This document shows positions 1 through 16,929 of a stretch of 64,000 bases of DNA, one piece after another. The stretch is from Tubiluchus corallicola (taxonomy: Eukaryota > Priapulida > Priapulimorpha > Priapulimorphida > Tubiluchidae). A model generated the notes under the pieces. It was given only the letters and a program-made list of their open reading frames with translations, was not told the origin of the DNA and did no database searches. The translations under genes and the position numbers were made by a program. The stretch lies in NCBI GenBank assembly GCA_030141605.1, contig JAQGDQ010000301.1, forward strand, positions 62,001-126,000. The letters are read 5' to 3'. Position 1 is the stretch's first letter; each line of letters starts with the position of its first letter.

Positions 1-414
1 GTGGAAAAATAGGAGAAAGGACAGATAGTAATACAGAACTGCTGTTCACTGCAGCTTATTATTTAAACGTTAAACATTGCAAACAAAAGATTATAATAAT
101 AAAAAGGTATGAAAATTCAACTTTGCATAAATTGCAAGTACCATAAGTTTTGAAAATAAAACTATTATTCTTTCCAATTAGCAACAAAAATTGACTAGAA
201 AAAAGATAAATAATCAAACATCAATAATCAATGATCAAAAAAGACATTAACCAGTCTTGTTAATTTTGCCACTTTAGCAGGGAAAAGGAAGATGACGGAC
301 GAAACAATTGCATCTTACATGACAGACCTTCAAGGATATTAGAGGTCACATTCTATGTATGACAATGTATATGTGTAATAATGTAATAACACAGGCAATT
401 TTGTTTTGTTGCAG

Positions 415-6844
<6,430 letters not shown>

Positions 6845-6911
6845 AAATGCTCACAGGAAGGTAACTTCGGTATTATTTTGCATCATAATTGGTGCAGCAA
6901 TATATATACAA

Positions 6912-6968
6912 CACACACACACATGCACATGCATACGCACACGCACACGCACACGCGCACGCGCACGC

Positions 6969-7002
<34 letters not shown>
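6912..7002. repeat. CA/CG-variant dinucleotide microsatellite
   Basis: ACACAC runs interrupted by GCAC and GCGC, ending with a pure CA run, downstream of the sulfotransferase stop codon. The opposite strand gives a spurious Cys-Val open frame. Confidence 0.9.
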
Positions 7003-7009
7003 CATCTGT

Positions 7010-8175
7010 ATAAAATCAAAATACTCTCCTTGACTTGACAAGTGTCGTAGATGTATTTTATTAAAAGTTAAAATGAATAGTAAAAACATGTTATTATTTT
7101 TATTTAAACATTCACCTTTAAAAATCAAGTAAACATCTAAAAATCCAATAAGCAAAAACAGTAGCATACCTAACATGTGAGCAAGGAAAGCAAATTCAAA
7201 AATTGGCATCTTTTCAACAACTTGCTAAATTACTTTGTTTGATCAACCTGCCTTCCGTGTTTTTAAAATGAGTGTGCATTTTATGTAAAACTCATTTGTA
7301 AAGTTTGACCAGGTAACAACAGGTTTGACCAGGTTTCAGCACTTCCGGTGAAAAACTGAAAGCCTATAATTACCTTTATCAGTAATATTATTACTTTTGC
7401 CTATGTCATGTTGAACTACAACTGACAACTTAGACGCACCTGGTAAAAAGCAGTGAGTGAGGCACTAACTGTATAATAACAATAGATGAAGTGACAATAT
7501 ATGTGACCATTTATTAAAGTGTTCAGCTTGGAGTCCAACAGATCCAATTGATAAGTGAAGCAAAAGACCTAGAAAGACTTAATAAATTTCATTTACAGTG
7601 AATCGGTTAAAGGCTTAACATTCTCAGCTAGACTTTTCTTCAACTGTTCAGCTAGTTTGCCGTTATTAACAAAATTTAGGAGCCCTACGTAACGCTACGT
7701 AACCCTACGTAAGGTCACAAATGTATTTTTCTCCACAAGTTTTTTCCCACTTGAGGCGGAAGTTCTAATTAATTCTGGTGTTTGTTTCATTTTTGAAAGT
7801 ATTTTAGAATTGTAAAGCATCTAATTACCAACATTTTCCAGCAGAGTGCTACAGTGCTTTTAGATATCAATTAATGCAATTGGTGCTTTTGTATGCGATA
7901 AATGTTTTCTCAGATGATACGTATATTAACTACAATCTTAATTCAGATAAAAGGTAGTACTTAACTGCAAAATGTCATTAATATCATCAGATGATGGTTC
8001 TACTCAAGGTCTTTCTCAATGGTTGTCAAACGCAACGATGAAAAGAACTGCTCTACTCTTTTGGTATATATGAGTCACCACATTGTTGTTATTTACTAGA
8101 TTACTTATTAAGTGAATAATTACGCATTTTATTTAAAACATAATATTGTCAGCAACAATATTTTGTTGGTTCCTT
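7010..8175. other. Non-coding, no gene seen
   Basis: AT-rich sequence with no convincing exon. A small cluster at 7685-7712 contains three CTACGTAA units. A duplicated GTTTGACCAGGT lies near 7306-7336. Confidence 0.5.
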
Positions 8176-8379
8176 TTATGCTGAAACTGACCACTGTCTC
8201 ATTGGCATTACACTTTGGCCAAAGCCTATATTAAGAAAAATTAACCTAGAATATTTGTATCTTTCAGCCACAAAATCGCTCCACCCACGTATTTGTCTAA
8301 GTTCATCTTTAATGTCTTTACCATAATCTGTATGGGCGTATCCAGGAATACAACGCATCGCAGTTTTGAACAATGGGTT
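8176..8379 (-). CDS. Possible last exon of an unidentified minus-strand gene
   Basis: A 67-codon frame is open from a possible acceptor (TTGATTTGGGAAG, preceded by a T-rich tract) to TAA. It reads NPLFKTAMRCIPGYAHTDYG, then KDIKDELRQIRGWSDFVAER, ending QSVMPMRQWSVSA. The charged helix and balanced composition look coding. I do not recognise the family. No upstream exon is securely linked; the DUF268 exon further upstream on this strand ends at its own stop. It could be a separate gene or an alternative terminal exon. Confidence 0.35.
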   Translation of the reverse strand, partial: NPLFKTAMRCIPGYAHTDYGKDIKDELRQIRGWSDFVAERYKYSRLIFLNIGFGQSVMPMRQWSVSA

Positions 8380-8784
8380 CTTCCCAAATCAATTAATAAA
8401 TAAATAATAATATTATTTTTTTCAAACATACATCAGCAACAACATGTTTTTATTATAAAACAATAACACAATTTTATGTAACGCAAACTGGAGTATTAAA
8501 AGGCAGTCATTTTTTGTAGTAAAACAACAGTAAGACCTATTAACTTAATTAAAGTACGTGCTTGGCACTAAAGTTGGAAGGTGTTGGAACAAATGGAAGA
8601 GATGCTGCTTTGGTAAATTTTCATACGCCGTGTAATAATTATTATGATGCCAATTGCACTAGACAGTTTGAAGATGTCTCAGTGTTCAAAGTTTAATCAT
8701 AATAATGACGATTGGGATTTTTGGCTATTTTCATGTTGAAAAGTACAGAGTATCTAAAAATCAGGGTTTGTAAACAGGGCACAT

Positions 8785-9790
8785 TAGCACCCCTATTTAT
8801 AATGTATTCCTGACTGCCTCTAAGGCTTTTGGCCAAGTAAACTTTATCAAATTGTTTAGCTTGTTGTAAAAAAGTATTCTTTTTTCAATAGTGTACGTAC
8901 GTTGCTAAACATGTATAATTGTATGTCGAACAAAGAGAATGTAAAATGGGATTATCAAATGTCAAACGCTTTTACTGTGTCAAATTGGGTGTGGCAAGGT
9001 GCTGCTCATTCTCCCACCCTTATCGGGGTATATTTAGATGATCTGCTGGTAAAACTTGAAGAGTCCGGCTGCGGTTGCTACAAAGTCAACGTTTACACTG
9101 GCTCAGTCAGCTAGTTTGACGATTTAACAATTTTAGCGCCTAGCGCAAAGGCATTGCAAAAGTTGCTCCTAATCTGTGAAGAATATGCCAATGAGAACGA
9201 CATCAATTTTGTTAATATACAGAGCAATAAAATTAAAACTGAATGTATTAGATTTACTCCATTTAAAGAAAAAAATTGTCATATCCATGCATAATGCTTT
9301 GCGGCACCTCTATGACCTGGTGTGACACGGTCGTTCATCTTGGTCTTACTTTATCCTTTGACCTCTCTGACGATAATGATACTTTATATGAAAGAAAAGA
9401 TTTTGTGTATCGTGCAAATAGCATTATTTGTGACTGTGGTTTTGTAAAGAGTCAAATCAAAACAAAAATTTTCACGAGTTATTGTCACAGTTCCTATGGA
9501 AGCCAAGCATATCGTCAAGATAATTGTATTTATCGATATTTCCTGCAATTTTGGCTTGCGTAAGTTGTGACTCCCATATCTAGCACACACTTATATATTA
9601 CCTTATGTTGCCAATAATTGTACATCCAAGTCAACAGTTTGTCAAGCGCTTTACAATTGTGACAATTAATTACTATTTTAATTGTAAACAAAGTAGTAAC
9701 GCTATTGTTAAATTTGTGGCACAACAAGCTCTGTTTACTGTTAATCAGCAATGGGTTTTAATTTACGTTTCGCGTTGACTTGTAGTATTT
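8785..9790 (+). mobile_element. Decayed non-LTR retrotransposon (reverse transcriptase relic)
   Basis: Pieces of one reverse transcriptase occur in order across broken frames: LTASKAFGQVNFIKLF near 8809, SNWVWQGAAHSPTL with VYLDDLL at 8980-9045, a damaged YADD box read as stop-F-D-D followed by LTILAPSAKALQKLL at 9113-9165, then ICEEYANENDINF. After it comes VVHLGLTLSFDLSDDND and FTSYCHSSYGSQAY, and a C-terminal KRF..VAQQAL segment to about 9780. These match the LDASKAFD, NGVRQG, YADD and LYGS blocks of APE-type LINEs. Stops and frameshifts make it inactive. The endonuclease half is missing (5' truncation). Confidence 0.8.
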
Positions 9791-10183
9791 ATCAAATGGA
9801 AAAAATGCATATAATATTTTGGCAGGGAGACAGTGTGGAAAAAAGGCTTTTTAGGAAGCCAACAGGTAATTGTTAATGCGACTAGAAACTGAATCTAAAT
9901 GCTTAGAATGTAATGATTTTAGTTTTTTTAAACACAGCACAGCTGCAATCAATTCTAAATTACATTTTTACATGTTAATTAGCAAGAAATTGTACTGCTT
10001 ATAGATTTTGTCGGAAATACTAGGCCCGTTAAAAACTTTTTTACTGTCGTTATGTTGTTTTTGTTACTTCTCGTGTAAATAATCTTGACTGATAAAACGT
10101 TTTATGAATTATTTCTGTAAAATTTATTTGAAAAATGATGTTAATAATAAAGTGGCTTTGAATTGTATTCTAACATTATTTAG

Positions 10184-10244
10184 GTCTCCTATATTTTTTG
10201 TAATGAAATATGAACCTGATTATAACCTGATATATGAACCTGAA
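10184..10244 (+). CDS. Possible small internal exon, unidentified
   Basis: A 61-base segment lies between ATTATTTAG and the strong donor GAA|GTAAGTAT. The only open frame reads SPIFFVMKYEPDYNLIYEPE and ends in phase 0. It may belong to a plus-strand gene with the exons near 11.8-12.2 kb, but no phase-matched link was found. Recognised only by splice-site quality, so weak. Confidence 0.25.
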
Positions 10245-10607
10245 GTAAGTATCATACTCGAATTGGAAATGACGCCAGGACTGCACTTTTACCACTATAT
10301 TTAGTGTCGTTACCAAAATTTGTGCAACTGATGATCTAGATTACAAGGTTTTTTAAATACATTTTGTAGTAGATATGATTTTAAAGGTGACTAAATCCGG
10401 CGTTCCAATTCATATGGTATCAAAAACATTTGTGCAGTGATAGGTTAAGTGAACTCAAACGTAAATCAATTGATTCACATTCATTATGGAAAAGTGATGG
10501 TTAGCCAAGAACTGGTTATATTAATGCTGAAAGGTTATGAAGTAGAAACAAGCTACTAATGGAACAAATAGAAATTGTGATCTGCATTCAGCAAACTAAC
10601 GTCTTTA

Positions 10608-10802
10608 TTGCAAACTAATAGGCACAAATGTGAACAGTTTGGGAGGACTTGGAAAAATAAGTTTGTTTCTCAGACTAAAGTTTTTATGAACAAATTGAAC
10701 AATTCTGTAGATTATGTCACAAACAAATTTAAGGCTGGTTTCGAGAGAGTTTTTGGCCCAGACACTAAACAATTAAAAGGTGAATTAAAACCTAGCTTTT
10801 AA
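10608..10802 (+). other. Unidentified open frame
   Basis: An open frame of about 64 codons ends in TAA. It contains FGRTWKNKFVSQTKVFMNKL followed by a DYVTNKFKAGFERVFGPDTK stretch. The composition (Lys/Phe/Asn, few rare residues) is more protein-like than the surroundings. A nearby stretch (EPADEVWNFCQKVDWDELIG, about 10838-10903) is also coding-like but in a broken context. Either an exon or retroelement debris. No family recognised. Confidence 0.2.
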
Positions 10803-11799
10803 ACTATTAGTACATATAAAAAGCAATAAGAGTTTATAGAACCTGCGGATGAGGTTTGGAATTTTTGCCAAAAAGTGGATTGGGATGAATTGATTGGTAC
10901 TTAGAACTTTGAATTTTTATCGAAAACGCTTTATATGTACCACCAGAAACATAAAATCAAGCCAAAAACGCCTAATTTTGTTACGACAAATTCAACTTGT
11001 TTTCAACTTTGTCTGAGAAAATTGAATTTTTGTAAAATAAGCAGTTGGACAAAATTTGTGCGACAGAATGTCTTGAATTCAATTACTTACGTTTTTCAAT
11101 GGTTTTATTTACAATGACAATGAAACAAGAGTCATTAGTACATGCTTGTTAATAAAGACTTACTGGTCTATTATAAGAGACCTACGTTTTAGTAAAGAGA
11201 AAAGAAATTTCAATATCACTAAATTACATGATTACATATGAAAGACGCCCAATTCTGGCTAATTACAGCTATACTAAAGACTTGAATGGCAATAACATGG
11301 GTACGATGCAAATTTAATGGTATGTTTATATATAGGAACCATTTGCAATGGCAGATCAATGCCAACAGGGCAAAAACACTTTAGCTCATGATGTGCTATA
11401 ATAGCATAATTCTCGACAGTCGGTAAGCAAACAAAAAATTTAAGTAAACAAAAAAAAGGAAGCAACTCATTAATTAGACCGGGCCTAAGTTAACTAATTG
11501 TTGCATCTAAAAACGAGGACTGGTTTGAATTAAAAAGAATTAAAGATAATAATAATGATTAGCCAAACATGCAAAAAAATTGCATATAAACCCACAATGA
11601 CAAACAACACCACACCCAGCACACCATACAACCCTAATCACATCACATCCTCCATGCTACACCAACACCACCACACCATACAGCTCCACCACTCTGCCGA
11701 TGCCACACAGCTCTGCTAAATGGACAGTGCGTCATCATCAGTAGAATGGGGCGCAGAATGTTGAAAGGAGCAGAGACGAGAAGACGGGTACGCGATTAA

Positions 11800-12060
11800 C
11801 TGGACAAACTGGACGGAAGGAAGTCTGCCAGCAATGTCATCGTCCCCACCTCCGTCCCTCCGAGTAAAAGCAGATGCGAGAGAGGGACACAAATGGACAT
11901 CTTTCGAGAGGATGAGGAAGAGGAGGAGAAAGATGAAGAAGAAGAAGACAAACTCGTAATTTCGATGATGCCCCCTCTATCACCATCGATGATTGTCACC
12001 CCCACTGCGCCCTCTGCCCCCAAAAAACCTAGAAATGTGAAAGAATGGCTCATCAAGTAA
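11800..12060 (+). CDS. Candidate exon: acidic, Pro/Ser-rich protein segment
   Basis: The frame is open from 11800 (just after a stop) to TAA at 12058. It includes a possible start at 11893 (MDIFRED), a Glu/Asp-rich run of about 17 residues, then LVISMMPPLSPSMIVTPTAP and KKPRN. A GT at 12037 (AAT|GTGAAA) is in phase 0 with the basic exon at 12125. Spliced that way the protein has an acidic block followed by a basic tail, a layout seen in chromatin or nucleic-acid binding proteins in general. The sequence is richer in GC than its surroundings. Function unknown; it could also be an inserted foreign fragment. Confidence 0.4.
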   Translation: MDKLDGRKSASNVIVPTSVPPSKSRCERGTQMDIFREDEEEEEKDEEEEDKLVISMMPPLSPSMIVTPTAPSAPKKPRNVKEWLIK

Positions 12061-12077
12061 CTAGTTGTCGATTGAGA

Positions 12078-12102
12078 ACAACAACAACAACAACAACAAT
12101 AC
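12078..12102. repeat. (CAA)n microsatellite
   Basis: About eight CAA triplets inside the proposed short intron between the acidic and basic exons. Confidence 0.85.
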
Positions 12103-12124
12103 TATTGTTCTTCTTCTCTTGCAG

Positions 12125-12241
12125 GATAATAAACAACCGCTGCAGGATTTCAAACAACCTCTAACCACTGTTCCTCGCAAGCAACAACAGGGGACGCGCG
12201 TTGGCAAGCATGCACGCAAGCGCGGCCCCCGCAAGGTTTAA
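12125..12241 (+). CDS. Candidate last exon: very basic C-terminal tail
   Basis: The exon follows an excellent acceptor (GTTCTTCTTCTCTTGCAG) and runs 38 codons to TAA. It begins DNKQPLQDFKQPLTTV and ends GKHARKRGPRKV, with 10 Lys/Arg in the last 21 residues. This resembles a nuclear-localisation or nucleic-acid-binding tail. GC content is strikingly high for the window at the 3' end of this exon. It pairs in phase with a donor at 12037, across an 88-base intron holding a CAA microsatellite. Family not recognised. Confidence 0.45.
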   Translation, partial: DNKQPLQDFKQPLTTVPRKQQQGTRVGKHARKRGPRKV

Positions 12242-13374
12242 AGAAATACAACTTCGAAAAAATCAAGTCTCTGAAATTTGTAAACAATCGCAAGCAAATC
12301 GTCACCAAAGAAAAACTCATTCAATACGCTTGTTTTTAGCATCTCTGCTAGAATACATGAAAATGTTTAAACAGTAGTCGGGGTTAAATTTCTGAAAAGC
12401 TTTGGCAGCGAAAATTGGTTTGGCAGGAAATTCAATATGATACCAATTTAAATAGTGAGCATATTACATCATTGACCTGACTCAACTGTTATCCTGATAT
12501 TAGCGGTGTAAAGTTTATTTTTTACAACAGTGAACTGTTGAAGATTAGAAGCCACGCTGTAGCATATGTAGGTACTAAACTATGAGCTTGACCTAATTTG
12601 CTGTTGACACTGATTGCAGAACAACTACTGCTATGTTGTTGAAAAACTTTAGGCCTGCTGTGTGGAAACACAGTCTGGAAAGATGGAACTTTCACAGAAA
12701 GCAGATAATAATAGTGATGCAAATCTTAGGTAAAGAATAAAACACTTAGTCGAAAACCCTGGGAAAAAACAACTGAATTAATAAAATAATATAACGATTT
12801 AATGAATATCTCAAAATACATTGCAAGACAAATAGTAATAATAAAGATTAAGCCGGCTAAGAAAAGAGCAATGTAACGTTTTTCATCAGTCCTATCTCGG
12901 CATCATCAAGCTTCTTTTCTCCATCCAGCGTCATCTCTCTCTGACTCCTCACCAGTGGGTTCCGTCAAGAAATGGTGCACCATAGTACGGTTGGCCTGAT
13001 TACTTCTTCATCTAACCCATTACGTGAACGACGTCTCTATACGTTGACGACTCCTGATGACGTCATTCGCACACATATACTCGTCACAAGGTAAGGATCA
13101 CCAATTTCGCAATCACAGCATTGAAGCACCAAAGACAGTAACATCAATATCAGGTAAACACGGGTGTGTATCATCAGCAGCAGCAAATATCACCAACAAC
13201 TGGTAAATATAATCTTTTCTGCAGCGTCAGGAAAACGTTTTCAGCAGTACGTATCATCTCTGTCTGCAGAACATACAATATAAAATAATATAAATGACTT
13301 GCATGTACATTTAACAAAAACCACGTAAATTATACATTAGGTTACATTAAATGAACTGTAGCATTAAGCTGTAA
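12242..13374. other. Non-coding, no gene seen
   Basis: No convincing exon on either strand. 12890-13250 is relatively GC-rich with many CATCA and CAGCAG words, but has frequent stops. Confidence 0.5.
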
Positions 13375-13943
13375 CTATTCTTTTAGCTCTGGTACAACTG
13401 TTTTAAACTGGGCTACTTTTTCATTATTCTTAGAATTTGCCTGTTTTTGTAAAACTGTTGAAACATTCCAGTTTGCAGTGAGATGCTTTAGTCTTTCATT
13501 TCCATAAACTCTGTGTGCATTCCATGCTAAGTAGCTTCTACCATGATCTGTTTCCACATTCAGAAAGAAATAACCTCCTGGTTTGATTAAGCACCAGGCC
13601 TGAGCCATGGTCTCCAAATCACCACTTGGATTCAATGCATCACCATAGCGTCCAAGTCCACTGTGTTCCATTGAAGAATAGCTGATTTCAAAATCAAATA
13701 ATGGTCTCGGCTGTTGAAGATATTGCACAGAAGGGTTTCGAGGCAAAATTGTTGATATTTTGCTGTGATATGACACAAGATTACTGTAATCCATTGTTGT
13801 GATGTGACCAACGTTTCTATTAAGCAGTAAAGCTTCGATCCATGGATATTCAGTGCCAATAACAAAACCATGTTTACCTTCTATCTTTTCTCTGTACATA
13901 TCTAAAGCTTCCTCTACGACTTGCATTGCGTGAATGCCATAAA
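13375..13943 (-). CDS. DUF268-domain protein, C-terminal exon
   Basis: One exon carries most of a DUF268 domain (a family found in nematodes, other invertebrates and bacteria, of unknown function, with a methyltransferase-like look). It begins YGIHAMQVVEEALDMY after a TTTAAG acceptor; a stop lies directly upstream in frame, so the exon starts in phase 1 rather than at the internal ATG. Then come GFVIGTEYPWIEALLL, a TTMDYSNL strand, FDFEISYSSMEHSGLGRYGD, a LNPSGDLETMAQAWCLIKPG segment and GGYFFLNVETD, NAHRVYG and a basic tail to TAA at 13375. SYSS.EHSGLGRYGDALNP and AQAW.L.KPGG are the family hallmarks. The order VIG, D-strand, LIKPGG resembles a Rossmann methyltransferase, which is inference. 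N-terminal exons are upstream (minus strand, higher coordinates). Confidence 0.8.
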
Positions 13944-16691
13944 CTTAAATGTTCTTTCCTTCTGATGCAGTGAATCATCATAGTCCATTTTACAAAACCT
14001 CTGCTGTAAAATAGACTTGAAATTGAACCGCCGCCTCTCGCACAGAGAGTGAGCACGGTACCACTGAGCTGTTAAACTTGACTATTTTGGCAAGTGATTA
14101 TATTTAACAATGTTTATTTGATTCAAAATGGGAACATTTGAATGAGGTTCTACAAGGACATCAAACTATAAAGTGATTATCTGAAATTGGTTGTTTTTTT
14201 AATTGTAATCAATTTTCAGTTAATTTTAGGTTAGTGCCTCACTGTTTTAATTGTGTTTTTCTGATACATTTGATTAAGTTTGAAATAACGTGCTTGATAA
14301 ATCGGTTTTAAAGCATAATTTCTGCATGTGAATGTTATTATGTAATTAAGATATGGTTATTTTATCAGATTGCCATCTCCATCACAGCAGAGTCTTAACA
14401 ATTTCACCCAGAATTCTGGTTGGTGATGTAGTAGCTTTATAAAAATTACGATATCGCATTTAGCATTTAACAGACTAGATTCACTGATGCAGTGTCTTGT
14501 TTTTTTTGCCATGTTATCACAAAATCAATAAAGCACAGGAATCACAGTGAAAATTTGAGTAAATGAGCCAAGCCAAGGCATTCTTATAAAGGTTAAACTT
14601 TGGATGAATTGAATTTCTCAAATACGATTTGTAAACGTGATTCGTGATCAAGAAGTGGAAAAGATCAATATTTTTCTACTAATTGCACCAGAGATATTCA
14701 GTACATCTTTCAAAGACCCTTTATTTTCTATACGTCTTTGTTTGTTTTTAAACAGAGTCGAACAGTTTTACCTCTTTGTGTTAAACTCAGAAAAATGTTT
14801 TCACATATTTCAGAAATCTTCAGAAACTAGTTGCGCCCTGTATAAATGCTGGAAAGACTGAGTTAAACGACAGACAATATTACCAATAGACGGGAGAAGC
14901 TTTTTTGTTTAATTAAGCTGCCAACCTGGAACTCCCAGAGGAAGCGTTAACAAAAGATGGAAAGCAAATACAGACAAGAATGTCAATAGAATGTAAAAGC
15001 TTTTTTGTTTAAGCTGCCTACCTGGAACTCCCAGGGAAAGAGTTAACAAAAGATGGAAAGCAAATACAGACAAGAATGTCAATAGAATATAAAAGCTTTT
15101 TTGTTTAAGCTGCCTACCTGGAACTCCCAGAGGAAGAGTTAACAAAAGATGGAAAGCAAATACTTAGCTGCGGTTAAGAAAGGCGTAAAATAATCACCAA
15201 TGATTTGGAGTAGGACTACGTTTTCCCATGCAAAATATTGAAAATTAGAGCTACTTTAAACATTCCCATGAGAAGGGCATTTTAACTAAATTGTTTAACA
15301 CATCTGCAACTTACTGACATTTTGTATGTTGTGAAATGTTGAATTTTCACAAAACTAAAATGTCCTAAATTCTTTCCCAATCACAAGACATTCACTATTC
15401 ACAAGAAAACCTTTTTTCTTTGCTCTCAACAAATTTATCCATGCTCATGATCAATAAGAGAACTTGAATCTTAGAATTCCGCTTTTCGTGTCTCTGTCTT
15501 ATCCAAACAGCAATTATTTTTACGCAGTCTCGCCCTTTAATTTCGTGCAGAGGAAAACCAGTTTCTACCCCTGTGTTTGCATTCAAAATACTTTCAAAAG
15601 TTTTCAGATCTGAAAAGGCCATTATATTCCTTTCAATCTTAACAAAACATCTTATTGTGTATCTCTCAGTTATGTTATTTCAAGCATCAACAAGCAGTAG
15701 AAATAATAGAACATGCTTGCTAAAGGAAATTCTAAACTCACACAGAAAACACGCATTTCATCGTCTGTTACTTATTTACAATAATAGAATAGCTTGAGAA
15801 CGCCGTGAATTAAAGAATAGATAGCAATAACAGTTAGGCACTACCGAAACTTTCAACTAAATGGATGAGTGTGTAGTGCTGTTTCCCCGATGTTAGCTGG
15901 TTTCCCCCCGGATAGGGAGAAACACCTCTTGTAGTTAATAATCTTGCAAAACTACTTAAAGGGAAATATCATGAAAATCAAGTTAAACGTATTTTATAGT
16001 TGCCCAACCTGTGAACAAATTTTTTTTAGCCAAGTAACTGTTTTGTATCTCATATCTCACCAATGAACTGCACGTACCCCTCCCCGAGTGAAAAAAATGA
16101 ACTAGCGCAGCTCTGCTGATGACGTAGCAGTCTTGTTCTGATACTGTCGAACACAACTGGACTAAGAATAAACCTGTTATTACAACATTACAGTGTTTGA
16201 CCTTGTGTTTGCCATAGCAAAATCTTACTGTTTTTCTCCAAGTTCATATTACATATAGTATATAGGTGTAATGTCGTCCACGTGTAGATTTCTTCTATGA
16301 TTTACCTGGTATTATCACTAGTATTTTATGTACAGGCTTAACAAACATTGGATTTTTTTACTTTTTTTCTCTGCAACAGCACTTAAATAAAAAGAAAAAG
16401 ATATGAAGAAATGGTTAATCCAGGTTTATAAATAAAACCTCGGTTGCGTCCTTCCCGGACCCCCTAAAACACCTATGAAATGCAACCCCCACGCCCCTCT
16501 TTCGCCATACCTGGATCTTAGTAATACCTTAGCACCAAAACAGTAAACATTGGCATGAAAAATGCTCCGGAAAGTGAGTTTGCATCTGAACTGATAATGT
16601 CCTTAGGTAACAACTCGCTTGGCTGATCCATGATATGGTGTGCAGTAGATAGAATCGTCTCTGCTGCATAGGGTTGTGAGTCTTGACTTAC
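13944..16691. other. Probable intron of the DUF268 gene, with a tandem repeat
   Basis: Apart from the repeat at 14896-15165, no gene was seen. Open stretches near 14637-14861 and 15395-15622 lack splice logic or family resemblance. Confidence 0.4.
14896..15165. repeat. 96-100 bp tandem repeat, about 2.7 copies
   Basis: Units starting near 14897, 14997 and 15093 share AAGCTTTTTTGTTT, CTGGAACTCCCAG and AGATGGAAAGCAAATAC. The first unit carries four extra bases (100 versus 96). The minus strand is open across the repeats because 96 is divisible by three, giving a 32-residue repeat (LGVPGRQLKQKSFYILLTFL as part), probably fortuitous. Confidence 0.9.
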
Positions 16692-16820
16692 GAATTGTTA
16701 AATAGGCAGGTCTCACAAACCATTGTTTGCAATTCTGATTGCACACATCGAATAATTTTTCGGCAAATCTTGCTAAAGCTTCCCTTTTCAGCTCTCCAGT
16801 ACAGCCAATTTTTACCCGCA
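16692..16820 (-). CDS. Possible upstream exon of the DUF268 gene
   Basis: A 129-base minus-strand segment is open between AAACAG (acceptor side, poor pyrimidine tract) and a good donor ATTC|GTAAGT. It reads RVKIGCTGELKREALARFAE, then KLFDVCNQNCKQWFVRPAYL. It ends in phase 1, which matches the phase needed by the DUF268 exon at 13943 (the joined codon gives Leu, then YGIHAM). The link is by phase and order only. Confidence 0.35.
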
Positions 16821-16929
16821 CTGTTTTTTTACAATTTTTTTTTGAATTCCACACAGTTGCAAAAATTTATATTTTTCTATTGTTACTCTGCTCTTTTAAC
16901 TGGGTCTATCGGCAACTTTTAGCAAAATC

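Noticed and set aside
6883-7209. 108-residue Cys/Val-rich minus-strand frame
   Set aside because: Its middle is the CA/CG microsatellite, and the flanks have no family resemblance.
7685-7712. CTACGTAA triplet cluster as a regulatory site
   Set aside because: Only three short units with no conserved context; chance or small repeat.
11796-12056. Poly-Ser minus-strand frame
   Set aside because: Antisense of the GAG/GAA-rich acidic exon; the plus strand has the better splice context.
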